This document shows, piece by piece, positions 35,149-43,106 of a stretch of DNA of 64,000 nucleotides; the stretch's first letter is position 1; the number at the start of each line of letters is the position of its first letter. The stretch is from Anaerosolibacter carboniphilus. Lineage in GTDB: Bacteria > Bacillota > Clostridia > Peptostreptococcales > Thermotaleaceae. The translations under genes and the position numbers were made by a program. The stretch is taken from the NCBI RefSeq assembly GCF_014205875.1, contig NZ_JACHEN010000021.1, forward strand, positions 33,090 to 97,089, given 5' to 3'. The notes beneath the pieces are model-generated. The model had not been told where the DNA came from and did not search any database. It worked only from the letters and a program-made list of their open reading frames with translations.

Positions 35149-35367
35149 CGCAACAAGGGGACGGTTTTCGATTGTCGCATTTTATTCTTATTGATTTCAA
35201 CTAAACCCTAAAAATTATATCCTTACTGATTCCTGATATATGATATGTACAATATTTCTTGCACCAAGCTTTTCGTTAATTCTTTGATTTCTTTTTTCCC
35301 TTATTATACCATACCATTCCTATAGAAAGAAAAATGCGACAGAGAAGAACCGTCCCCCTGTCGCATT
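35149..35367. repeat. MITE-like repeat, copy D
   Basis: A 219-bp copy, the best preserved. The ends are GCAACAAGGGGACGGTT and AACCGTCCCCCTGTCGCA, and the core closely matches copy C. Its right end forms the 3' end of the small membrane protein gene at 35304-35576. Confidence 0.88.
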
Positions 35368-35576
35368 AAAAGTATATTAGCTCTTTTATCAAATTTAATA
35401 TAGTATAGTATCATTGTAGGTAATGTGTTTTTTAGTATCATACTTAACAAAAACAATCCGCCGACTAATCCTATATTCTTAATAATATTCGTACTTCCAT
35501 TATCACTAATAAGTAAAATGCATAGTAACAATGAAGAATATACGATATGTATAATCGTGAAATTACTCCTCTTCAA
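35304..35576 (-). CDS. Small membrane protein with repeat-derived C-terminus
   Basis: About 90 residues from a TTG at 35576 (GGGGGG 6 nt upstream), with two or three hydrophobic helices (HIVYSSLLLCILLI; NIGLVGGLFLLSMILKNTL). The last about 21 residues (RQGDGSSLSHFSFYRNGMV region) are encoded by repeat copy D, so the original C-terminus was lost and replaced when the repeat inserted. It lies behind the toxin-tip pseudogene at 35610-36144 and may have been its immunity gene. Confidence 0.55.
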   Translation of the reverse strand: MKRSNFTIIHIVYSSLLLCILLISDNGSTNIIKNIGLVGGLFLLSMILKNTLPTMILYYIKFDKRANILLMRQGDGSSLSHFSFYRNGMV

Positions 35577-35609
35577 ACTAATCCCCCCCTCATCCAATCT
35601 ATAAGCAAT

Positions 35610-36144
35610 TTACTTTAGAGCTTTATAAGCATTATATACTGCATCAAAAATATTAATTTTAAATACTTTTGTTGTAGTAACTCCTGTATTTATTTCTGCA
35701 GGGACAAAAGACACGTTTCCACCAACACTTATAGTGCTAGCCGTTACTGTCCTATTATCATCAGTGTGTCCAACAGAATGTGAGTAATCAGCCGATATCG
35801 CAAGCCCTTCCCCAAAGTCTGCCCCCCCTCCAAAAAGGCAGATGTTCCATTCATATCATCTACACTTTCCATATTATATGAAACAGTAGCATTTACTGAT
35901 AGTCCTCCTTCAATATCGCTTTTTCCTTTGAAACCTCCAGTAACTGCTATCCCTACGTTACCTTGTGTATCAAAAACCAACTGGGCAGAACCTGTAGATC
36001 CGATAAAATCTACGCCACCGCCCGCTGCAGATACCGAAGGTATTTCAAGGAAAATACTACCATCTGCACTAGCAAATTTGTTATATTTATCTACAGCATT
36101 TGTACATATCGTTTAATCGGATTTTCTACTTTACCTTCACTCGT
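35610..36144 (-). pseudogene. Decayed RHS-type toxin tip
   Basis: Three pieces in different frames form one domain on the minus strand. The first is EGKVENPIKRYV, near the 5' end. The second is NKFASADGSIFLEIPSVS...VFDTQGNVGIAVTGG...FLEGG. The third, after a 7-G tract (35822-35828), is ADFGEGLAISADYSH...FDAVYNAYKALK, ending at the stop at 35610. One extra G would restore the last junction. The Gly/Ser-rich beta-type composition fits a displaced polymorphic-toxin C-terminus. Confidence 0.6.
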
Positions 36145-36180
36145 CCCCTAGGTTGTAAAGATGACCGTTCTATCTCAAAT

Positions 36181-36300
36181 CTACATTACAAAAACTCCTG
36201 CAGGCTCCGCCTTTACTTCAAGTTTTTTTATATCAATATCTGTTTCAACACGCCTACCATCAAATCCTTCTTCTATCCTTTTGCCTATGGCTTTTATGGC
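36181..36300 (-). pseudogene. Short tip-like fragment
   Basis: An open stretch without its own start reads AIKAIGKRIEEGFDGRRVET, then DIDIKKLEVKAEPAGVFVM before a stop. It looks coding (charged, amphipathic), but the frame upstream passes only through RNA element copy 3. It is probably the 5' part of the same decayed tip as 35610-36144 or another one. Confidence 0.4.
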
Positions 36301-36327
36301 GGGGGGTGGGGGCTGGTAGGGAATCAA

Positions 36328-36482
36328 ACTAAAGAAAAAAGCCTTATATATAGAGTATATTCCCCTATACATAAGGCTCTGTATTAGATTCTCATAGTAA
36401 CAATTCTGTCTAGAGATACAGCATATCAAAATATCTTAGTGTCGTTTCTCCTGCATACCTCTAATATGGAGGGTGGTACGGT
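36328..36482 (-). ncRNA. Candidate structured RNA element, copy 3
   Basis: On the minus strand it begins CCGTACCACCCTCC, contains GGTATGCAGGAGAAACGACAC and a CTGTAT/ATACAG stem, and ends with a GCCTTATGTA/TATATAAGGC terminator plus TTTTTTCTTT. It is closely similar to 29593-29750, including a downstream CCCCCCGCCA. It lies 52 nt behind the RHS-adjacent membrane gene and before decayed toxin tips. No match to a riboswitch class I know. Confidence 0.55.
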
Positions 36483-36533
36483 TTGATATTAGAGTTGATT
36501 GCAAGAGTCTTATTTTATTACGCTCTTACTCTC

Positions 36534-37046
36534 CTACCACGGTAACTTTATGAAGTCATAGATAGTTAGGTAGGACTTAGGTGCATACATATCTCTTAAA
36601 GAATCTCGTCTAATTGGATAAACTATCCTCCATTCATCTACTTTAAAATCTAGCATTAATTCTTGAACCCCATCTACAATCAGATCTCCAGTCTTTTCTG
36701 TTTGCTCCGTATTTCCAATAAATACATATTCGTTTCCTGTGTAATAGGGTATGAAACTTCTATTTAAACTTTTAAGAGGATCTTTACCACGAAGTGGCTC
36801 TGATAGATAAATGGCTGTTTTAGGAATTAAATCCCTTACTCCATTTTCATCTCCAATAGCCAACCAAATCGATCCTGTTACCTGTGTATATCTACAAATA
36901 TATAGTTCCTTTGATCCTTTAATGTCCAATAATTTCTTCAAATCACCTTTTTCTATGTTAACCGCTGTCTTTACAGGTATAAAGTCAAGCAGGATCATAA
37001 AAGCTATAATAACTAGAATGATCATAACAACCTTCCTCCTCCTCAC
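36534..37046 (-). CDS. Candidate immunity protein for the RHS toxin
   Basis: A 170-residue protein with an N-terminal membrane helix (about 6-24) and a soluble domain. The GTG start has GAGGTGG upstream and lies only 19 nt behind the RHS stop, so it is co-transcribed. It is paralogous to the gene at 34287-34775, with a 9-residue insertion (GDLIVDGVQ region). Position and size fit an immunity protein. The membrane anchor would suit protection against a toxin acting at or crossing the membrane. No known family was recognised, and a non-immunity accessory role is possible. Confidence 0.65.
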   Translation of the reverse strand: MRRRKVVMIILVIIAFMILLDFIPVKTAVNIEKGDLKKLLDIKGSKELYICRYTQVTGSIWLAIGDENGVRDLIPKTAIYLSEPLRGKDPLKSLNRSFIPYYTGNEYVFIGNTEQTEKTGDLIVDGVQELMLDFKVDEWRIVYPIRRDSLRDMYAPKSYLTIYDFIKLPW

Positions 37047-37065
37047 GTTTCTCCACCTCTCATAT

Positions 37066-40000
37066 TTATTTAGCTATAAAATACTTCCAATATGCTTCTT
37101 TACCTTCAACAGGAAAACGGAGTGAACCCTCTTGTCTATATCCAGTTGCTTTTCTGTCTTCCTTTATTTTAGCTATGTCTGGGTCAGGCTCTCCAAATAC
37201 TTTATACCGACCTCTCTGTATAAATGACCTATTTTTTATAATCTCATGTTGCTCTTTAGTATATGCAATGAAATCATAATCTGTTTTAAGCACCATTGCT
37301 TTGACATTTCCTCCAGTCAAATTTGCCCAAGCTTGTGCAAAGCTACTATCGCCTCCAGTTCCAGCATTACAAGAATAGAAGGTTGAATTTGTTTTATTAA
37401 ACGCACTATTATTTATTGAGGATAAATCTGATATTTTTATATCATAGTTTGAGCCAAAATTCAGTTCACCAGGATGCCCATGCCCAAATAACGTAAAGTT
37501 TGAAATAGTCATTGACCTACTAGCATTACCTTTGACACTACCAGTATTAATATAGTTCACAAATTCCTGCTTACTGTTTACGAAAACAATTGATACATTA
37601 AGGCTATTAGCAGTATTTTCAAAGTTCTTTATGTCTGTTGCTGAATAACTTCCCTTATCAATCATCCATGTTATAAGCTGTTTTGGATTCAATCTCTTAT
37701 AGTCATTTATCTGCTTTATGGCTGTCTCAATGAAGTTATATTTAAATCTACCCACATCACCTTCTTGTCCAGATGCTACGATTATCTCTTCACAACCATT
37801 CCATTTTTTTGGAGCCAATCCCAATGGATCCACATACTTCAGAGGATTATTTAACACATATGGATAAGGATTCATTGTATTCGGTTGAACTTGTGTACCA
37901 CTCCATGGGTCTTCTGATATAAACCGTCCTATTTTTGGTTCATAGTATCTTGCTTGAGCATACCACATTTCTGCTGCTGCATCATACTGGTAGCCTGTAT
38001 AGCCGAAGGTATTGTCTGGGCCTGACCAATTTTGGTCGAACTTTCTAAAGGATAGAGGTCTACCAAATTCATCGTAGTTGTAATGAGCGGATGTTTTTCC
38101 ATCTTCTCCGATGAGTTTTGTGGTACTTCCCAGTTCATCCTGTAGGTAATATACTCTTTCTGGTGTTCCCGAAAGATTTGTTTCCAATCCCCTTGGTATC
38201 CAGCCATTGTCATGATCCTCTATCATCCACATATCCATACTGAGTCTATCTAATCCATAGGTATAGCGCTGGATCTGATAGTGGTCTCCGTAGATCATCA
38301 GTACGTTGTTGTATGGGGATGTGATGTCTACCACAAAGTTTTGTTCCATGTAGTCTCGTTTGTTTTGGTGTCCCCAACCTGGCTTTGGGTTTCCATGGTT
38401 ATTGTCATTTCCATAATGGTTTCCTGGATTGTCTCCATCGTTTCCATAATGGTTTCCAGGGTTGTCCCCACCTTGACCCGGCGGCAGTGGTCGATTGTCT
38501 CCACCAGAATGGTCTAACTGGGTAATGGTTTTTATTCTGTTGCCAAATCCATCGTAGGTATATTTGGTGATATCGTTATGCTTGTTGGTCACTTTGACCA
38601 GTTTGTTTGTTGCATCATAGTCATACTTATTAAATATTCTACCTTCTGTTCTTAGTTTAATCAAGTTGCCACGGTTGTCGTATTCGTAGATTTTTTCTCC
38701 ATCTTCTTCTTGGTCTGTGATGATATCGTCATAGGTAGCGATGAGTCTATTCAGTTCATCGTATTGGTAGCTGATAGCCTCCTTGACTTCATTTCCTATC
38801 CATTCTTCCATTCTTACTCTGTTACCTAACGTATCATAGAAGTATTTTCTGTTTTCCTGGTTATTTTCCATGACTTCTGTCAGTTGGTTGAGCGGGTCAT
38901 ATTTATAGGTTGTCTCTTCCCACTCTTCACCAGCCACTACTTCGATATCTAGATCATTTCTTTCTTTAGATATCTTGATTTTGTTTCCTGCGGGATCATA
39001 GTAGTATTTATATCGATCAGTAATCTTTCCTGTTGGACTCAGTTCTTGTAATTCTGTAATCTGTGATACGGCATCATACTCATATTGGGTTTTTGAGCCA
39101 TTAGGAAGTATTTTTTCTACCACATTCCCCAACGGATCGTATTGATACCTGGTTAATTTGCCGAAATGATCTTTTACGGAGGTTAATCTTTCCGCCAGGT
39201 CATATCCGTAAGATACTTGGCTGCCATCGGCATAGGTGATGGACTTTTTCTCTCCCGTAGGACTCCAGCTGTATTCTGTGATGCGATTGTCAAAATCCGT
39301 TACTTTTAGGATTCTTCCCAATGGGTCTAGGTCCAGCTTGGTTGTCCCTAGCCAATCCTTCATCTCTGTCATTTGTCCCAGTGGGTTGTACTTAAATTCC
39401 ACTTGTTTTTCATTGTTGTAGTTAATTTTCTTTAGTAAATTATTTGGATCATAGTCATAGGTTGTGGTATAGCCATCCCTGTCTTTTTGAGAAATCAGGT
39501 TTCCATTGGCATCATATTCATATATGGTCACCTTCCCTGCAGCATCTCTAGCCTTTGTCATAAGTCCTCTTTTATCATAGCTAAAGAAGGTAGATTGTAG
39601 ATCTGTAAAAGGTGATAGCATTTGAGTATATACTGCTCCTGCCACCGTAGCTTCACCGTTTTCAAGCTGGGTAAGCAGCGGTATATCATCTGATCCATAT
39701 ACACTTTCCACTACTGTCTGTTCTTGCTCACTTCCAGTATCTGTATAAACACCATCTGCTACTGTTTGGTTTTCAGGCACAGAAAGGAACGTCATCTGTG
39801 TAAAATCTGCTATGTCTTGTCTATCTAGGCTTCTACGTTGATGTATTTCTGTGAGGTTTCCTAATTTATCGTATACATACTTTGTACTGTGGCCCTTAGC
39901 ATCAATGACTTCTATAAGATTTCCTTGGGCATCATATTTGTATTCCGTTCTATTTCCGTTTTCATCGATTGTAGCTGATACTTGGCCCATTTTTGTATAT

Positions 40001-43000
40001 TCAAAGGATTTCCTATGACCGAGGGCGTCGATAATGGTTTTTACACGATTTAAGCGGTCATAGGCATAGTGTGTTTCATTTCCTAATGCATCAATAGTTG
40101 TCTTTACATTACCATTTCTATCATACTTCCACTCTGTTACTGCCCCTTCTGGATCTATCATTTTTGTCATCTTTCCTAGAGAATTGTATTCATATTTCAT
40201 GATAGCTCCCTTGGCGTCAGTTACAGTTTCTACTAGCCCTAGCTTGTTATATGTAAAAGAGGTGATGTTATTCATCTCGTCCTTTACGGTCTTTACCTTA
40301 CCATCATCGTAATAGTCATATTCAATGGTATTGTTTAAAGCATTGGTAAGTTTTTTGATTCTTCCTACAGAATCATATTCATACTTGGTTTCTGCTTGGT
40401 TTGCATCCTTCGCTTTTTCCAAGCGATTTAAAGCGTCATATTCAAAGTTTATTTCATTCTTCTTCGGATCAATGGTTTTGATCATGTTTCCATTTGGGTC
40501 GTATTGATACTCATAAACATAATTCTCAGGATCCTTAGCAGAAATCAATCTGTCTTGATCATCATAACCATAGATGGTTATACCACCATTGGCATCTATG
40601 ATCTTCTCTACATTTCCTCGCTTATCATATTGATATTCTGTAATGCTATTTAGTGGATCCGTTACCTTGATAAGCTGGTCAGCTTGATCATATTCGTATT
40701 TTGTGATATTTCCATTTTGATCCTTTACTTCTTTCAATTTTCCATTGGCTGTATAGAGATAAGATGCGCTGTTGTTCTCAGCATCCGTTACTTTTTTGAT
40801 TTCTCCTGTCTTTGTATATTCAAGACTTGTTCGATTTCCTTCAGGTTCAATAATTGCTTTTACACGGTTTAATTCATCATATTCAAATTTCGTCACATGT
40901 CCAAGGGGATCTACCATTTCATAAATATTTCCCTTACTGTCATAACGCATTTCCACTTGACTGCCGTCAGGCTGCACCATTTTCCTTGGAAGTCCCTTTT
41001 GATAGTCTCTATACTCTATCGTTCTATTCATTGGGTCCGTACTTGTTAATAGATTTCCATTATTGTCATAGGTGAAGCTATGTACCTTACCATCTGGCTG
41101 TGTGATAGAAGTTACTTTGTTGTTATGATCGTAGGTATATCTTGTAATATAGCCTAATGGATCTTTTACTAGAGTGACATTGCCCTGATCATCGTATTCG
41201 TAAGTATAAGTATTACCCTTTTTATCAGTATAGGAGGTCATCTCATCCTTGTCATTAAAGGTTTTTTTCTCCATACCATCAGAAAAAATCTTTTCAGTTA
41301 TTCGATATCTTTCATCAAACTTATAGACGACTTTACTGCCATCCCGTTCCGTCACCGTAGTCGTTCTATTCACGTCGTCATAGTCAAAATACATTTTGTT
41401 ATTATCAGGGAAGGTCTGTTCGATTACTCTTCCTTTATCATCGTAAATATTACGTACGCTGCCATCTTTTAAAGGACTTATCACTTGCGTTAGTTGATGC
41501 TTATTACCATATCTATATTCGATAACATTTCCTTCAGGGTCTCTATAGGAAGCTAGTTCGTCTCCATCATAAGTATATGACACATACCGTCCCGTTTGAT
41601 CGGATATCATCTCGATACGTCCATCTCTATAATACTGAAGGACTAAATAGCCGCTATCATTTCTAATCTCTCGGATACGCATATTCTTATAGGTCAGCGA
41701 GGTTTTATTGCCATTGTTATCAACAATAGAAGTTAGCTGCCCTCTTTCATTGAAGTGATACTTCCATTTGTTTTCCATGGTCAATGTATATGTTCGATCA
41801 CTGTTTTTAGCAAGTTCATTATGGATTCCAACGGGTGGTTCATAGGTTCTACTATTTAATAGTTTATATATTTCTCTTTTCCCATCATAAGCTATGATTT
41901 CAATGGATTCGTCCTTCATCACCTGGAGTCTATATTCAAAGTTATGGTGCCAATTCATTCCCAAATCACCATTATATAGATCTCTTGAATTATAGAATCG
42001 GCTAAAGGAAACAGGGAAGCCTCCATCTATTCTAATATCCTCATGACTGTAGATGAAATTACCTGTTGCAATATTGACTGGATCGGGTGTTGTCTCTCCA
42101 GTGATAAGATTTACGGTCCCACACAGAAATTCTACGTCTTTATACTCATCAGATTTTGACTTTGGTGGTTCCCCATCAATTACAGGATCAAAGACAAGAA
42201 GTTCATTGTCAAGGTATACAATATATGGCGCAATAAGCTCATTATCTTTCATAATATCTATATGTTTGTCACTATTTCCATAATAGTATCCTGCCATAAG
42301 CGCAAGGCTATCTTGGGGTCTTACAATGTGCTTTAGCACACTGATTGGCCCTAAGTCGATCTCTTCTGATTCCCATTCGATATGGCTGCCATTTTCATCT
42401 GTTATTGTTTCTGGAACCTTATTGGTCTTTACTGCTGTTATTTTGACCTTTTTATATGCTGGCAATGTGATATCCATAGACCACATTCCTCCAACGACAT
42501 TTGCATTTCCAATGCTGGCTCCATCCATGAATACTTCTACGCTGTCCGTATACTCTTCCTCGCCGGTCTCATTCTCTTCAGCTGAACCATAAAGCAGGAA
42601 GGGTTCTCCTTCTACGCTAGGTGCTAAGGCGATATCTTTTGAAGGTTTATCTAAAATCATCACCTTTGTTTCAGAAGGATACATATTCCATTCTCCTTGA
42701 GGGAGAATATACACCAAATATGTACCGTTTGGAACGACATTTCCTGCATCATCCGTTCCATCCCAGGTCTCCATATTCGTTACAAATTCACCTGGATAAA
42801 CTTTTGCCTCATGTATCGTCTTAATAGGATCCTTCTTATCTGTATCATCGCTTCTATAAATCTTCACAGATGCCGTTTGCTGGTACTGAAAATTCCACAG
42901 TATTTTTGTTGCCTCTCCCTTATAAGGATTGATAACAGCAGGCTGTGCTTTGGTGAACTTCGTCTGCGTTTGATTTTCATCAGCAAAAGTCTCTATCGGT

Positions 43001-43068
43001 AAAACTATGGTAAACATGATGGCAAATACCAATAGAAAAGAAACATACTTCTGCCAGTTCTTATTCAT
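37066..43068 (-). CDS. RHS/YD-repeat polymorphic toxin with clan-CD-peptidase-like tip
   Basis: A 2000-residue exported protein. In order it has a signal peptide (about 1-29), a FlgD-type Ig-like domain (about 50-130), a LysM-like segment (about 247-293), a DUF6531 entry domain (about 325-400; NIATGNFIYSHEDIRI) and a long array of YD repeats (about 430-1650). The array is interrupted by a Gly/Asn/His/Pro-rich tandem repeat DNPGNHYGND (about 1519-1576). The RHS core (about 1650-1750; GRFISEDPWSG, PYPYVLNNPLKYVDPLGL) follows. The last about 250 residues are a distinct tip with FGHGHPGELNFG (about 1863) and FYSCNAGTGG (about 1899), the His-Gly and hydrophobic-Cys pattern of clan CD cysteine peptidases. 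Contact-dependent delivery is inferred from the family. Confidence 0.9.
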   Translation of the reverse strand: MNKNWQKYVSFLLVFAIMFTIVLPIETFADENQTQTKFTKAQPAVINPYKGEATKILWNFQYQQTASVKIYRSDDTDKKDPIKTIHEAKVYPGEFVTNMETWDGTDDAGNVVPNGTYLVYILPQGEWNMYPSETKVMILDKPSKDIALAPSVEGEPFLLYGSAEENETGEEEYTDSVEVFMDGASIGNANVVGGMWSMDITLPAYKKVKITAVKTNKVPETITDENGSHIEWESEEIDLGPISVLKHIVRPQDSLALMAGYYYGNSDKHIDIMKDNELIAPYIVYLDNELLVFDPVIDGEPPKSKSDEYKDVEFLCGTVNLITGETTPDPVNIATGNFIYSHEDIRIDGGFPVSFSRFYNSRDLYNGDLGMNWHHNFEYRLQVMKDESIEIIAYDGKREIYKLLNSRTYEPPVGIHNELAKNSDRTYTLTMENKWKYHFNERGQLTSIVDNNGNKTSLTYKNMRIREIRNDSGYLVLQYYRDGRIEMISDQTGRYVSYTYDGDELASYRDPEGNVIEYRYGNKHQLTQVISPLKDGSVRNIYDDKGRVIEQTFPDNNKMYFDYDDVNRTTTVTERDGSKVVYKFDERYRITEKIFSDGMEKKTFNDKDEMTSYTDKKGNTYTYEYDDQGNVTLVKDPLGYITRYTYDHNNKVTSITQPDGKVHSFTYDNNGNLLTSTDPMNRTIEYRDYQKGLPRKMVQPDGSQVEMRYDSKGNIYEMVDPLGHVTKFEYDELNRVKAIIEPEGNRTSLEYTKTGEIKKVTDAENNSASYLYTANGKLKEVKDQNGNITKYEYDQADQLIKVTDPLNSITEYQYDKRGNVEKIIDANGGITIYGYDDQDRLISAKDPENYVYEYQYDPNGNMIKTIDPKKNEINFEYDALNRLEKAKDANQAETKYEYDSVGRIKKLTNALNNTIEYDYYDDGKVKTVKDEMNNITSFTYNKLGLVETVTDAKGAIMKYEYNSLGKMTKMIDPEGAVTEWKYDRNGNVKTTIDALGNETHYAYDRLNRVKTIIDALGHRKSFEYTKMGQVSATIDENGNRTEYKYDAQGNLIEVIDAKGHSTKYVYDKLGNLTEIHQRRSLDRQDIADFTQMTFLSVPENQTVADGVYTDTGSEQEQTVVESVYGSDDIPLLTQLENGEATVAGAVYTQMLSPFTDLQSTFFSYDKRGLMTKARDAAGKVTIYEYDANGNLISQKDRDGYTTTYDYDPNNLLKKINYNNEKQVEFKYNPLGQMTEMKDWLGTTKLDLDPLGRILKVTDFDNRITEYSWSPTGEKKSITYADGSQVSYGYDLAERLTSVKDHFGKLTRYQYDPLGNVVEKILPNGSKTQYEYDAVSQITELQELSPTGKITDRYKYYYDPAGNKIKISKERNDLDIEVVAGEEWEETTYKYDPLNQLTEVMENNQENRKYFYDTLGNRVRMEEWIGNEVKEAISYQYDELNRLIATYDDIITDQEEDGEKIYEYDNRGNLIKLRTEGRIFNKYDYDATNKLVKVTNKHNDITKYTYDGFGNRIKTITQLDHSGGDNRPLPPGQGGDNPGNHYGNDGDNPGNHYGNDNNHGNPKPGWGHQNKRDYMEQNFVVDITSPYNNVLMIYGDHYQIQRYTYGLDRLSMDMWMIEDHDNGWIPRGLETNLSGTPERVYYLQDELGSTTKLIGEDGKTSAHYNYDEFGRPLSFRKFDQNWSGPDNTFGYTGYQYDAAAEMWYAQARYYEPKIGRFISEDPWSGTQVQPNTMNPYPYVLNNPLKYVDPLGLAPKKWNGCEEIIVASGQEGDVGRFKYNFIETAIKQINDYKRLNPKQLITWMIDKGSYSATDIKNFENTANSLNVSIVFVNSKQEFVNYINTGSVKGNASRSMTISNFTLFGHGHPGELNFGSNYDIKISDLSSINNSAFNKTNSTFYSCNAGTGGDSSFAQAWANLTGGNVKAMVLKTDYDFIAYTKEQHEIIKNRSFIQRGRYKVFGEPDPDIAKIKEDRKATGYRQEGSLRFPVEGKEAYWKYFIAK

Positions 43069-43106
43069 TCACTTCGCCTCACTTTCTCTTAAGTCTTACA
43101 AAATAT

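Noticed and set aside
36181..36429. 82-codon minus-strand open frame
   Set aside because: Its first half reads through RNA element copy 3 and its terminator. Only the last part looks coding and is listed as a fragment.
38330..38520. Tandem DNPGNHYGND coding repeat considered as a CRISPR or regulatory repeat
   Set aside because: It is in frame within the RHS gene and forms a low-complexity linker, with no spacer pattern.
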